From contig NC_089856.1 in the NCBI RefSeq assembly GCF_036373705.1, positions 9,170,501 to 9,234,500 on the forward strand: a stretch of 64,000 nucleotides of DNA. The letters run 5' to 3'. Below the pieces are notes generated by a model. The model was given only the letters and a program-made list of their open reading frames with translations, searched no databases and was not told the DNA's origin. Shown here one piece after another: positions 1-12,782 of the stretch; position 1 is the first letter of the stretch, and every line of letters starts with the position of its first letter. This DNA comes from Amia ocellicauda (taxonomy: Eukaryota > Chordata > Actinopteri > Amiiformes > Amiidae). A program made the translations under genes and the position numbers.

Positions 1-1809
1 CGTGCGTTCACCCGTGGGCGAAAAGGAGGCCTAAACGAAATGCATGCCGGAATAAAACTAATCTGCTCAAACAAACCAGTTACGCATGACATTAGGTCTG
101 CTTACAGGTGTATGCAATGTATTTATAATCACAACTTTAGTAGGACATCTACATTTAAATCGCAATAAATCGTATGCATTAGTTATCAATAGCGTATTGA
201 GATTTATAATCTGAAAATGTCTATTGCATACACACGTACAGTAGTAGTACTTCAAAACTGTCCGAGTCTTTGGTGCTCTCTGCTGCAGGTCGATTGTGTC
301 CCATGCAATCCAAGCTGCTGCTCAGTATACGGCAGCGCTCGTACACTTCCTTCGGTTTATCTTCCATCCACATTGTAAACCGTGCTTTAATTTCTACATC
401 GTCCTAGTTGTTACCTCTAATGCCGGCATTTGTGATTGTACTGCTCAGCTCAATATAATTGCATTTCGGTTTGGATCGTAAACCGCTGGTCTCGTTTTAA
501 AATGCATTGATTTGCTTCGGTTAAATTTATATCGTTTTAATGCACAATTCAGATAAGTGAATAAAGTTACCTGGTCCCGTTCACAATTTCTCAATGCAAT
601 TTTCTGGTGTAAAATGCATAGTTAAATTTCAGACTTCAATCATACTTGGTAAAAGAAAAAACAAACGCAAGTTTACCAGCTACACACACTTATTTTAATT
701 GATCACGAGGTTTGAACTGTTTTTATGGAATAAACTTTGGGGTGAGTCCTTTCTATTGTTTAAATGGGCTTTCGCCTGGTTTAAACTTGGGATGCCTTCT
801 GGTGTACAGTGAGTTTGTTGGGTGTTTCTCAAAGCAAAAGCAGAATTTAAAGGTGCATCTTTCTGATTTAATTGGTATAGGAAACACAAACGCCAAATGA
901 AGGTAAAGGCTGGAACTAGCAAATGGCACTTGAATCTTTGACCCCTGTATGAGGCACCACTTCATTCCTAGTACCAAGAACCTTGTGAAGTGGAACTGGA
1001 GGATTGTAAATGTCTTTAATTGCAAACCAGGAGGAGGGGGCAGGAAAATGAACTGGTAAAAGTCCAGTCCTGTGACTGTGCTCGTTGATAATGTGATGTG
1101 ATATATGACACCGCCTGAGCTGAGGTTAAAAAGCTTCTGGAAAATGATGTTAAAAAACAGCCCAAAGCCTTGTATGTAGAGTAATTACCTCCTGTTGTGG
1201 CATTGTCACTAATTCTTATTGCCTGAGGATGCAGCTTAAATTAAGATCCTATTGGTATATTTGAAGTGATTCACCATCACCTACGGTCTTCAGGTTTTGT
1301 GCCTAATTTTGAATTTGTACTAAAAACAGTAATTGAACAGTTGTCCACCTGTGCTTGGTATCCGTGTATGTCTTAAGCTGCATCTGAAAGCTGGAAAATA
1401 ATTTGCACATCTTTTAATCTCTGGCGGTTAAAGGTGTGTGCTTTGACCCATTCTTGGGGGGGGGGCGGGGAGGGGTTGGTGTTATCGGGAGTGCTTCTGA
1501 CTTTGGCTATTTAGCTTATTAAATCTGGTCAATTGAAGGTGGCTGGGTTCCTTTTAAAAAGGGTTTTGCACTTCTTTGGAAAGCCACAGCATTTGTCAGA
1601 CATTCCAGTTCAGACTTAATGCTGTCTATTGTTCTTGCTGAGTTCCCTTTCTCCACTCCACTAGATGCTAGTGTCTCTCTAATGCAGTATATGGACATTA
1701 CATCAGAGCTGAGGTCTTGATTGTGTTGCTGCATAACCGAGCATGTAGATTGGCTGGGGGGGGATCTAATCCAAGATGGATTTTGTAGTACAGTGCTTTT
1801 ATTTGGAAT
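1..1809. other. non-coding stretch, no gene recognised
   Basis: No exon with convincing splice signals and a family match was seen on either strand. The open frames are short and of biased composition. The missing 5' coding exon of the CD63-type gene was searched for in 1-7449 and not found, so this stretch may be an intron of that gene or its upstream region. A G-rich run lies near 1456-1476. Confidence 0.5.
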
Positions 1810-3050
1810 CGGCATGGTTTGGTTACTGGTTTCAAGGTATTCCGCGGTTTGAAAAAAATCACGGTTTCAAAACCTCTAAAACTTTCCGTTATACTGTTCC
1901 TGCGGTATGAGCTTCTTTTTTTTTTTTTTTTTTTGTCTCGTCAAAGAAGGAAAGCGCAGGAATCCTTCAGGTTGTGTCGTGTGCAGCGTAGAGAGTAACC
2001 CTCCCCTCCGGTTGGTGCGAGCAGTCAGTCACCTGTGTAGGATGGCTGAAGGAGCCAAACCCCTGGAACTTTTCCCCCGTCGAAAAAGACCAAGTCTGCC
2101 TTATGGGAATTTTTCGGGTATCAAAAACATTCAGATGGCCACGGCATGGAGGAGGGAGGACATCCAACTTGAAAGACGTGTTTAAGAAGAGTGGCTGCTA
2201 GAGGAGGCAATACGTCAAATATGATATCCTATCTACAGGAGCACCACCCGTCACTCTTCGCTTAATTCAAGGTAATGCTGTCTTGAAATGAACATTTGCA
2301 TCAAGCTAAGAGAGTTGGCGTGTTTAGCACTGGTGAAATAAATACTATTGGCTTGCTACCGAGGCAGATAACATGGCTAATTTAACTAGCTAACATCAGC
2401 TAGTTTCCCCCCTCACGTTACTTCACAGAGTGGGAAAGAGCAGAGTACTGCCTTTCTGCGATTTAGTACAATAATTCAAGCATTTTAAAAAAGAAAAACA
2501 AACTGCTGGCTCTCTGGTGTCTTTGTCACTGTTCGTATGTTGTATGGACAGAGACCGCGTGTGTGTGGCAACGTAGCAAGACCGTGTCTCTGCATCCCAG
2601 CCATCAGTGTGCCCTCCGAAGGTGTCCAGTTCTAGTGGATACAGCCTCGTACCTCACCGCTCCAAACTTAATCCAGGAAAGGTGAACATGCTCACATTCC
2701 TGCATCATAACTTGGACTGAAAGAGAAATGTGTAGAAAGTGAGCATGTCTCCAAAAACCTTGTTGAGCTGCAGGTTTAGGCTCACTTAAGTGACTGAATT
2801 CTTAATTAAATTAAAATAAATCCAATTCTTTATTTATTTAACCTGACATACATATTTACTACTGTTCCAAATATTCTATATGTTGCTTAAAAATAAAATG
2901 TGTTCAATAGAAAAAATGTTTTTTACCCAGACATTTAAAAATAACACATTTCAGAGCTGTAATCTCAATACCGTGATACTGTGAGACCATGATATTTTTG
3001 CTTAAGGGTATCATACCGTCAAAATCTCATACCGGCCCATTCCTAATTTG
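1810..3050 (+). mobile_element. decayed hAT transposon with BED zinc-finger remnant
   Basis: Reading + from about 2066 in one frame gives a ZBED-type BED-finger segment: the motif SALWEFFGYQKHSDGHG at about 2093-2143, then GGNTSNMISYLQEHHPSLF at about 2205-2261. The frame is broken by a TGA at about 2170 and a TAA after the HHPSLF motif. The right end (about 2970-3047) contains the text CATACCGTCAAAATCTCATACC, familiar from hAT termini. The left end near 1815-1900 carries related 'ggtatt...gcggt' text. No catalytic core of the transposase is present between 2270 and 2940, so this is an internally deleted, inactive copy. The boundaries are approximate. A T-homopolymer sits at about 1914-1935. 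Confidence 0.7.
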
Positions 3051-3268
3051 GAAATGTTGCTTTGAAAAAAATAGGATAACCTCTGGGTAACTAAGCAGTG
3101 GCTGAAGTATGTAATGCTCCTTAATTATCACCCTCACAGCTCAGTTCAGAAAAATTGGGTATTATGGGCAATCACTCTTTAGTCTTTTTTTGGGTGGGGG
3201 GAGATTAAATCCAGTATTCGAAAGATCCGAAGTTTGAGCGAAAATCTCTTGCACACTTTGTGAATATA

Positions 3269-4490
3269 CACTCACCTAAAGGATTATTAGGAACACCTGT
3301 TCAATTTCTCATTAATGCAATTATCTAACCAACCAATCACATGGCAGTTGCTTCAATGCATTTAGGGGTGTGGTCCTGGTCAAGACAATCTCCTGAACTC
3401 CAAACTGAATGTCTGAATGGGAAAGAAAGGTGATTTTAAGCAATTTTGAGCGTGGCATGGTTGTTGGTGCCAGACGGGCCGGTCTGAGTATTTCACAATC
3501 TGCTCAGTTACTGGGATTTTCACGGACAACCATTTCTAGGGTTTACAAAGAATGGTGTGAAAAGGGAAAAACATCCAGTATGCGGCAGTCCTGTGGGCGA
3601 AAATGCCTTGTTGATGCTAGAGGTCAGAGGAGAATGGGCCGACTGATTCAAGCTGATAGAAGAGCAACTTTGACTGAAATAACCACTCGTTACAACCGAG
3701 GTATGCAGCAAAGCATTTGTGAAGCCACAACACGTACAACCTTGAGGCGGATGGGCTACAACAGCAGAAGACCCCACCGGGTACCACTCATCTCCACTAC
3801 AAATAGGAAAAAGAGGCTACAATTTGCACAAGCTCACCAAAATTGGACAGTTGAAGACTGGAAAAATGTTGCCTGGTCTGATGAGTCTCGATTTCTGTTG
3901 AGACATTCAGATGGTAGAGTCAGAATTTGGCGTAAACAGAATGAGAACATGGATCCATCATGCCTTGTTACCACTGTGCAGGCTGGTGGTGGTGGTGTAA
4001 TGGTGTGGGGGATGTTTTCTTGGCACACTTTAGGCCCCTTAGTGCCAATTGGGCATCGTTTAAATGCCACGGCCTACCTGAGCATTGTTTCTGACCATGT
4101 CCATCCCTTTATGACCACCATGTACCCATCCTCTGATGGCTACTTCCAGCAGGATAAGGCACCATGTCACAAAGGTCGAATCATTTCAAATTGGTTTCTT
4201 GAACATGACAATGAGTTCACTGTACTAAAGTGGCCCCCACAGTCCCCAGATCTCAACCCAATAGAGCATCTTTGGGATGTGGTGGAACAGGAGCTTCGTG
4301 CCCTGGATGTGCATCCCACAAATCTCCATCAACTGCAAGATGCCATCCTATCAATATGGGCCAACATTTCTAAAGAATGCTTTCAGCACCTTGTTGAATC
4401 AATGCCACGTAGAATTAAGGCAGTTCTGAAGGCGAAAGGGGGTCAAACACAGTATTAGTATGGTGTTCCTAATAATCCTTTAGGTGAGTG
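3269..4490 (+). mobile_element. Tc1/mariner DD36E (Incomer-type) transposon, copy 1
   Basis: The element is 1222 bp and bounded by perfect 29-bp terminal inverted repeats (3269-3297 and 4462-4490, starting CACTCACCTAAAGG). It is flanked on both sides by TA, the Tc1/mariner target duplication. It carries one long transposase frame (3409-4458) and is nearly identical to the copies at 26239 and 32026, which implies recent spread. It lies upstream of the first visible CD63 exon and may be inside that gene's first intron. Confidence 0.95.
3409..4458 (+). CDS. Tc1/mariner-family transposase, copy 1 (349 aa, variant N-terminus)
   Basis: This is a cut-and-paste transposase that binds the inverted repeats and inserts at TA. 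The N-terminal half holds two helix-turn-helix segments (around residues 20-50, with SISQSAQLLGFSRTT, and around 75-115), followed by a basic stretch (NRKKR). The catalytic triad is D158 (in WSDESRF), D249 (in YFQQD) and E286 (in NPIEHLWD), with 36 residues between the second Asp and the Glu. Compared with copies 2 and 3 it has one extra T in the run at 3434-3437. This shifts the start: the frame opens at an upstream ATG (MSEWERK) instead of the usual MGKKGDL. It also has Lys in place of Asn directly after the second catalytic Asp (QQDK), and Lys for Asn in VLKWPPQ. These changes suggest a weakened or inactive enzyme. Confidence 0.9.
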   Translation: MSEWERKVILSNFERGMVVGARRAGLSISQSAQLLGFSRTTISRVYKEWCEKGKTSSMRQSCGRKCLVDARGQRRMGRLIQADRRATLTEITTRYNRGMQQSICEATTRTTLRRMGYNSRRPHRVPLISTTNRKKRLQFAQAHQNWTVEDWKNVAWSDESRFLLRHSDGRVRIWRKQNENMDPSCLVTTVQAGGGGVMVWGMFSWHTLGPLVPIGHRLNATAYLSIVSDHVHPFMTTMYPSSDGYFQQDKAPCHKGRIISNWFLEHDNEFTVLKWPPQSPDLNPIEHLWDVVEQELRALDVHPTNLHQLQDAILSIWANISKECFQHLVESMPRRIKAVLKAKGGQTQY

Positions 4491-4781
4491 TATAATGCAA
4501 CTCACGAATATCTTGGCTTCATCCAGGAAAAACCTGCATTAGGTTCCTTTCCTTGCCTTGTGGATTACAGTAAAGGCGTTCTTGGGTCTCTTCTGAAGCA
4601 GTAGCTTAATATTTAGGTTAAATATTATAATTCTTAAGTGATGATTAAATGCGGAAAACCTGGTATTGCAGAGCTCCTTCCAGAGCAGTGGGCTTCGCTC
4701 GTGAAGGTTTTTAAATGTCAATAAAAGTTCCTTTGACAATTTTATATTTCAGACCTTGGTGGCAGTACTATAGTCCACAGT

Positions 4782-4815
<34 letters not shown>

Positions 4816-7449
4816 CAACACAAATGTCCTGCTCCCTTTATCTGTGGATATTCAAATATGATCTACACATGTTTGTCAAATGTGCAGTGAGTGACTCATT
4901 TGAAATGGTCCTTACCAATCCTACATACTCTAACACTTCCAACCATGGCAGGAATGGGTGTGTGTAGGAAACTGCACTCCACTAAACCTGAAAGAAGTGA
5001 TTTTTGATGTCTGGACCTCCTGTAAAGCCTCTGAGCATTCCTAGGGACTAGACTGGGAGAGTGCTTTCCTCAGATGCCTCTTCTACAACCTTAGTGTGTT
5101 CACTGACTTGAATGACTGGCTAAAATGGTGAATGCAGACTTGACCACAAGTGACGCCTTTATCCACAGGTATCCTTACCCGGTGTAGAACTGCATTTCAT
5201 TCCCTGTGCGTCTGTGTAAACAATATCACTGTCTCACTGTGCCATGGTACTGTGCTATAGTTCAACCCTGATACCTAGAAGAACAGACCGAGAACCAATT
5301 TTCACTAGCAATTTGGGCTTGATGCATCGTACAAACCCCCCTTATATTAAGCATTACGCATGCCTTAATTTTCCCCGGTTTGACTATATATGGGAAACCA
5401 AACTTACTCATCACAGGACAGACATGTGGCCCTGTTCTTTCTCTCCTGTCTGGTTTGCATAAAAGTGCCTGTAGTTTGTAACTTATTGATCACCTCTTGA
5501 ACCTCTTCCTTGCAGCTGCTTGTAATAAAAACCTTTTCATTGGAGGTGCATCTCTCTTTGGATTTCTGCGACTCTTCACCAGCATATGAACAAAATTGCA
5601 TAATAGCCAAGGAACAGACTGTTCTGCGCCATTAACTGTGTGTGTGGATGGTATTTTGTGAAAAAAATGTTTTGTAGCCACAAAGCGAAGCACACTTAAA
5701 AAATTACATCACAGGGAGTACAACTGAGAACAATCCACAGCATTTGGCCTATTAAAGGAAAATTGGTATGAGAAGTGCATTTTTTTTTTTCTTTATGTAT
5801 AAAAGGAGGGGGGGAGAACTTCCAAAGAGAAGCAACTGGGCTTTTGTCTTTAGTCTGTGACACCTAAAGCAAATTCTGCCTCTTGTCTTAATCTAATCAA
5901 AGATAATGAAGGTCAGGCTGTTTGTATAGCTGAACCGGTTACTGCAGATGTGTGTGAAGGAGCGTCTGTGTTCCTCCATTATCTCAAATATTGACACTGG
6001 CATCACTTGTTCTGAAGTGTGGGACTAAACAGAGGAAAGTTTAACAGAGGAAACAAAATGTGACCCACATACAGGTAGTGTACCATTCAGATCGAGAGAT
6101 TCCCCAAGGGGAGTTTCTACTCGAAGCAGGGATAGTTTGCTATAGTTTATTGATTTTTATCTGTAGAGCACAATTCATGTACTCATTTCAGAGTAAATAC
6201 AGAAGCACTTGAACTTCCCCTGAATACAATCGCATTGCACCATATTTCACACCCGACATCCGCTTGTGACGTCTGTTCATAGTCATGAGGAAGATATTTA
6301 CCAGGGTTTAGGTGCAGAGAACAAGCGCAAAGAGTTTTTGCTTTTAGTTTAGATGTGACTAATAGAGCTGTGAGGCAGCAGCGATAACCAATGCACCACA
6401 GTGCAATCCACAGCAAAAAATATTCTAGTGAAACTAGATTCATAGTGTTCACTTCACACAGTGGTGTTCTGATGGTCTTATTTTTCTGCAGTGGCCTTGG
6501 CTTCCTATAGTAGTATAAATTTTAACTTTTTTGCATCCTGACACTTCATTTCAGTACAATCCCAGTAATCTGTATGCAGGTGGGATTTAAATCTCACTGT
6601 AACTGCTTTTTGTAGAGGCTGATCTCTCACACAGTCGAGCTGTTGAACTAGGGTTGTCTTCCGGTTCAGTTGGCTCAGATAGAAGGGAGATGGCTCTGGG
6701 CTGGGATCACTGGTGTGGGCCCTGAAAACCAGCTGTTTGCACTTTAGAACAAAGTACATACAGGTGGAGAGGTGTTTGAACACCCTTTGTAAACACTAAG
6801 ATTAAATGGGGCAAATTGTACAATATATCTCCACTTAAAAGCATGGAGCTCAGTTGAGTGAAAGCAGCAGGTGTGGCACTGAAAATAAAGTAGTTTGCAT
6901 ATTAGGCTACAGTAAAATGTCCTGCCATGCTGGGCTTTGTGTATTTATAGGCGTAATAATTTCTAATAAGATGTGCACACTACAGAGTAAATGGCCGGTG
7001 TTCTGATGGATGTTACTACTCTGGTGCCGTGCAGATCTGATTTAGAAACTTGCAGTTTGGGTGTCTGCTTGTGTGCGGTCTGTGCAGCCATGCCCGAGGC
7101 AGTTGTTTCCATTAACCTTCTCCCTTTCTGTCCCCTTAAATTTCTCGAACCACTTTCTCCATCTCCAGCTGCTGAAGTCTCAAGTCTTGCTCTCTCCGTG
7201 CCTCTGCATCGGCAGTGCTTTTAATGTCATTGATTCTCTTCCCCACTTCTGTCTCTCTGTACATGTGAAGCCTCTCTTCAGATCTTTCACCCTCCTCATC
7301 CTTTTGTAAATTAACTGAGCCCTCTCTCTGGAACTATATTTGTAGGCATTTGTAGCAGCATTTGTCGTCACCCCAACCAGGCCTTTGCCGTATTTATTCG
7401 TATTCGCCGTCATTATCTTGCTGATGGCTTTCTCTCCCTCTCCCTGCAG
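4491..7449. other. non-coding, probable intron or upstream region of CD63
   Basis: No coding exon could be supported. It contains the GT microsatellite at 4783-4814 and short A/T runs. The region ends at a pyrimidine-rich splice acceptor (about 7425-7449, ending CTGCAG) that opens the first recognised CD63 exon. Confidence 0.5.
4783..4814. repeat. (GT)n microsatellite
   Basis: Sixteen uninterrupted GT units. Confidence 0.95.
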
Positions 7450-10400
7450 CTCTGTGGCCTGGCTCTGATTGTGATTGGTGTGCTGGTCCAGATGAGCCTC
7501 CAGAACACCCTCCGCATCACCAACGCCTCTGCATCCGGAGTCCCCATCGTGATCATCTCGGTTGGCGTGGTGATCTTCTTCATCGCCTTTTTTGGCTGTT
7601 GCGGGGCCTGGAAGGAGAGTGCCTGCATGGTCACCATGGTAATGACCTATGACCTCCTAACCCCAACCACAGTAGACTAATGCCTCACCTGGGCGTCATC
7701 CTTCACACAGTACTGGCTCCACTCTGGGCCCTAACCCTCTGGTCCAGGATTCCCAAGACCACCCTGCTCCTGGAGAGCCCCAATCCAGCCCAAGCCACCC
7801 TTTTCAGCAACTTTTATAGACTGAAAACCTCAGCACCACAGTGGTTTCTGCAAATGTAGAATTTAAAACTTGTATTCCTTTAGGCTGGACTTGGGTAATT
7901 GCTCAAGTAATTGATCCAGTTTAGAAACTGCTGATTTAGGTGTGACCTCCAGGGTAATTTTTATATTTTACTCATTGAACCATTTCAGTACTTCCTAACA
8001 TGAAAACAAACTGTACACACCTCATTCTTTATTTACTAGAAGTACTAGTACGTTTGGGACATGCGGTTCCTCAATGACAAACAGCGTTCGACATGTCCTC
8101 TTTGTGAGATGATGCATCTGTCAGATAATGAAATTCTGCAGTACAGCTTTATACCCCTCTTGCTTGGTTTCTACTCTCAAATTGGAAAGGGTGTGTGGAT
8201 TAGTGTTGAACAATTTATCCTATTTTCCCAAATCTTCTCAGACTGCTGGGCATAGAAAAACCCAGAAGCAGCTGAAATTTGATTCAATGAATAATAATAA
8301 AAAAAAATACAATCCTCCTGTATTGAACTGGTTTGCAGATTCTCTGGGAACAGGGTTGGGGAGTTAAGGGTAGAGGCTCTGCAGGGTCAGGGATGGAGAC
8401 CGTGGTGGTCATGTCTGAGGGACACTATCCCTCTATTGGTAGAAGTTCTTTAAGTTGTAGTCTTGGAAGTCTATACTGAAGCTGCTGGAGTCCTGACCTC
8501 TCCCTCCCTCTCCTCCAGTTCGCTATTCTCTTGACCCTCATTATCCTGGTTGAAGTGGCTGCTGCCATCGCTGGATACATCTTCAAGGACAAGGTGGGTG
8601 TGCATCTCTGTGATTTAACTTCCTAGCAAATGTCCTTCTCGGTCTGTCAAGACGGACATTCCAAGAAACTGTCGGATAAGAACAAGAATATGCAACCAAC
8701 CATTTGGACCCGTAAATATTAAAAATGAACGCAATGATGCAGATTATAGATGACATGACAGTTATGTTTAATGAAAGCACGTGTAAAAGTAGAGCTGTGA
8801 TGATGGTTACATCAGAGCTACATGCAGTGGGATCAAAGCAAGTACAATTACCATCAGTCAAGAATAATCGCAATAGTAGGGAGCAATACTGATTGTTGCT
8901 ACATGCTGTGGGGTCGGCATAATGATCAACGGAAGAGGTTTAGTACAATTTTTAAAAAGCAAGGATAAGTATGGCAATAATGAAGAGCAGATCTAAACCG
9001 ATATTCAGATCCAATGCAATGGAAGATACAATTGAGTTACAAATTGCACTGTGCTGCTTTTCAATACCACAGGTTTATTTCTGTTCAAAGTTGTCAGTTA
9101 TCTTTGTGGTTTACCACTGCTCCACTGGTGCTGGAGCCGGAGCCGGTGCTGGGCCTGGGAAGCAGCTGATCTTCTTACGAACCGGCCTGCTTTTCCACCG
9201 GATTGGGAACCGAACGCTGACGTCACGGGGGTGGCGTTCCCAAGCGCGGAGTAGAAGTAGAGAAACACACGGCAGTAATAATCAGCACCGAGGCGACTGC
9301 GTCTCTGAAACCCTGTTTAACATCACAATCAAACTCATTCCGCGTCTCCACACAGCACAGATACACTGGAAAAACCAAACAAAAACGCGAGATCACATGT
9401 AGACAAGCAGAAACGAAAATACAACTATACGAATATGCAAAGATAACTCGGCCTTTTATTTTTATTATTTTGTCTGAAATAGCGAATTAATGCATCAATA
9501 CTTTTACTGTATTGAATAAAATACAAGTTAGTTAACATGCATTCGTCACCGCGCACACAGTTCACGTTTACATTCATTTTGTGGTGTATTTTTACTTGTA
9601 TTCTTGTTTAAACACAATGACTATAGGCTGGCCTATTGATTATGGATGCGGCTGTTTTGGGGTATTTGCGGTGCAGTCGTGGGCAGATCAATAAACTGTG
9701 GGATGATCTCAGGTGATGTTAATGGTTTGATGGGAAATTGTGCTTATTGAGGAAGTCTGGGATGATGGTCGCAAATCACTGTTGCATTGTCCCTGTTGCC
9801 AGACACGCAGCGATGCTCTTATGTGTTGAAAGTCACCCTGGATAAGAGCGTCTGCTAACAAATACACATTATTAATAATAATAATAATAAGTCGGCACTG
9901 CTGGCTGTGAGCACAAAGCGCATCACTGTAACAGATCGTACTGTGCATTTGATCTCTTACTGTGACACCGGATCAGTGAATGACCGGTTCATTAACCAAC
10001 AACATGTCTGTCCAATCTGTCCGCATTAACTCTCATCATCCTCTCGCTGTAACACGGCTTTCCTGACACGGAAGCTGCGCTCAGTCGACATATTGTCACT
10101 GTAGTGTCTCTCTGACAGACCGCTGTTTGCTGCTGATTTCGCTCATTTTTAATCAAAACTCTCCTCACTGGCGCGTCTCTGCTGGCATTTTAAACATGGC
10201 GGCTGAACTCCACCCGCCCCGGCCCTGACGTCACTGGTTCTTATGTTCCAGACCAGCACGTTTTTGGTGCCGGAAAAAGCGGCTCCGCGGCACCGAGCCG
10301 GGTCTTCTGCGGGGGAAAAGCAAAAAATGGGTCCAAATTAGGCACCGGCTCCCTGTCGGTGGAAAAGCGCTATAATGTACTTAAAGTGCCGAGCCGTCCA

Positions 10401-12782
10401 GGAGATCAGGTTGCTGTCTTGTATTTCCTAATACTTCAATGACTGACTTGCTTCTGTGAACTACATACAACAAGACCTCTAAATCCTCTTCGCTACAGAG
10501 ACGCTAGATTAACTACATTCTTTCGTTTTCTTTCTCTTGACAAAGGCAAGAATAAAATCCTAAACTAGAATTTGATTTGGAGTGGACTTTAGTGGGTTGA
10601 AGCTGATCAACAAAACACTTGAAGCAATCATTTTGATGTGATTAACAGATTTATTAATTTTATTTTTGGGTTAGGCCATACAAAATATGTAAAGAAATTG
10701 AGCAGCTTCACTGTTTTTAGATTTTTAAATTTGGCTAGGTGTGTTGTGGTGCTTTTTAACTCCATACTCTGCTCCCCCAGGTCCGAGGGATCTTGACCGA
10801 AAGTTTTAGGGATCTGGTAAAGACATACCCTGATAAACCGGAAAACAAGAAGGTTATGGATGACATGCAGAGTGAAGTGAGTTTATATATTTTTTTAAAT
10901 CTCCCTTATTTTCCTCCTTTCTCTCCAGCCCCAGAGTTCATTACAAGGACCCAGCAACCATTTTCTGATCCAATCATTGGCCTTTAAATTTTTACTGCTG
11001 TGTATTGGCCGAAGAGAGACGTGTTTTAAACTTGTATAGAATAAGTCTGAGGTTTGAATTTGCTTCAATCACTCTGAGGTAGAGAGTCCATAGTGTGGTC
11101 TGCTTAAATACTCTAAGCTTTCTGTAACTGTGGGACAGGCGAGACTCCAGTTGATCTCCCAGCGGAGTTTAGTAATGGGACTCCTGCGCTCTTCAGTCGA
11201 CTCTTAAAGGAGGTCAGCCGTTTGACTGCCGAGTCCCTTCTCTGGCTTGTGAATACAACTTCCACGACTGCAAACTTTGCTTGCTTACAGAGCAGCGTTT
11301 TTGTTTGCCTCACTGGTATATGCAGTTGAAAGCGTGAACTTTCACACTTGCGTGCACACCACCTCTTCCTGTTAAAACCAAACATTTTGACATTTATTTT
11401 GTATATATACTCAATCCTAACTGATGAAAAATTACCAAATAGGCCCCCCTTGCAACCCTGTGGCGCACAATCCTAAAATCCCCCAGTAATCTAGATGTAG
11501 GCAGACTTGTGTGCTGCATTGTTTTAATCTGTAGCAGTGCCCCAGGCCCCCAGTTGCTTCTTTGACACCATGGGCTGATGTTCTTTTTTTAATCTAATAA
11601 TATCAGGGAAGACTTGAGATGCGCTAAAGCACTGGGCTCTGTCTGACTGTGTTCTGTCTCTGCAGTTCCACTGCTGTGGAGCCCTGAACGCCTCAGACTG
11701 GCAGAACAACTCTGTGCCCGACTCCTGCTGCAAGAACGTGACTCTGGACTGTGGGAAGAACGCACAGCACACCGACAAGATCTACAGCACGGTGAGCACC
11801 TGTACCCCCCCCCCACGCCCACTCCTGCTCCCACTGCCTCCCCCAACAACACGGGCAGTCTGCTGATGCTCCCACACTGGCACAGGCTGCAGCATCTCCA
11901 CGTGCTGACCTGATGCATTTCCCCTGCTCTCAGCCACCTCCATCTTACTTCCTCCGACTTGACACTTGCCTGATGTAGCCCGTTCTGTTTATTATACTTG
12001 TCAGAGTCCGTAGAGAAGGGTGCCAAGACTGATACTGATTCAGCTCTACACACACTGACCAGGTCGTACTCATTATGGCAATACTGCTGATGGATGTGAT
12101 GTGTTGGAATGTTATTTTGGTGGCCATCTTGCAGTTTTCTGCTTGTGGTCAACACCACATCCTCCTTCACACATTTTGTTTTGTGGCTCCTATTTGAAGT
12201 CTAACTTCTGAAATGGAGCATCAGAACAGGATACAAATGCACTGTGCTGGTTTCAGACACTGGTGTCATGTTCAGTGCATTGGTTTTCACAAACCACCTA
12301 GTCTAGTTTGTGTATTCTACTGAAAACACCTGATGAAGTTATGAGACGCTGCGTTTTTTAGGGGATTTTGTAGAGGGTTTTGCAAACACTGCAGTTTTGT
12401 TTTAAATGTTAGTGTGCTGCTTGTCTTTTCTAGGGCTGTGTGGTGGTCCTGGAAAACTGGATAAAGAAGAACTTGGTGATTGTGATTGGAGTGGCTTTGG
12501 GCATCGCCTTCTTCGAGGTATGGAACTTACTCGTGCTGATGTAATCTTCGGTCTCCCTGTAAACCCCCCCCCCATCTTTTATTCTCAAGCTCCTTATTGA
12601 CACTTGGCTGCTGTTCTGCCCCCCTCTCCTTTCCCCCCCCGATTCTCTCCCTCGGCAGAGGTCCATCTGATTGCTGCAGCCGTGCCATAACGCAACGCTC
12701 TGTCCTTGTGTTTCAGATCCTGGGCGTCGTGTTTGCCTGCATGCTCATGAAGGCCATCCGCAGCGGCTACGAGGTCATGTAG
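7450..12782 (+). CDS. cd63: CD63-type tetraspanin (5' coding exon not in view)
   Basis: CD63 is a four-pass tetraspanin of late endosomes, lysosomes and exosomes. Six exons join in phase 0: 7450-7638, 8519-8593, 10781-10876, 11666-11791, 12434-12517 and 12717-12782, giving 211 aa. The first exon holds the end of TM1, the small loop and TM2 (through GCCGAWKE). The second is TM3 (LVEVAAAIAGYIF matches CD63 closely). The third to fifth form the large loop, with the CCG signature (FHCCGALNASDW), PDSCC, and further cysteines in TLDC and GCVV. TM4 follows, and the tail ends SGYEVM, the CD63 lysosome-sorting GYxxM signal. Asn-glycosylation sites are visible (NAS, NNS, NVT). Human CD63 is 238 aa, so about 25 N-terminal residues with the initiator Met are missing. 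That exon lies upstream of the window or was not recognised. Introns contain a probable DNA transposon (9115-10400) and SINE debris. Confidence 0.93.
7743..7960. repeat. foldback-type dispersed repeat, degraded
   Basis: The text resembles the 'ctgctcctggagagcc' arms seen more clearly at 47202, 48398 and 62633. It lies in a CD63 intron. A clean partner arm is not evident. Confidence 0.35.
9115..10400. mobile_element. probable non-autonomous DNA transposon in a CD63 intron
   Basis: The two ends are GC-rich and roughly inverted copies of each other. The left end (9118-9250) has CCGGTGCTGGG, CTTTTCCACCGG and CTGACGTCAC. The right end (10215-10385), read in reverse complement, has CTTTTCCACCG, GAGCCGGTGCC and GTGACGTCAG. 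No transposase-like reading frame is visible inside. The boundaries and the superfamily are uncertain. Confidence 0.4.
9826..9890 (+). repeat. SINE 3' tail fragment
   Basis: The text AGTCACCCTGGATAAGAGCG followed by TCTGCTAA and an (ATA)n tail is the conserved end of the fish tRNA-type SINE seen more completely at 27469 and 52882. Confidence 0.65.

Noticed and set aside
2042..2185. Open frame starting MAEGAKPLELF as a host gene or as CD63 exon 1
   Set aside because: The neighbouring frame of the same bases reads as a hAT BED finger (SALWEFFGYQKHSDGHG), so the frame is a shadow inside a transposon.
3520..4070. Antisense open frames within the Incomer copies (also in copies 2, 3 and 4)
   Set aside because: They repeat identically in every copy and are shadows of the transposase frame.
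8971..9402. 143-codon open frame on + in a CD63 intron
   Set aside because: No family match. It overlaps GC-rich terminal text of a probable DNA transposon and has AGAGAG-type composition.
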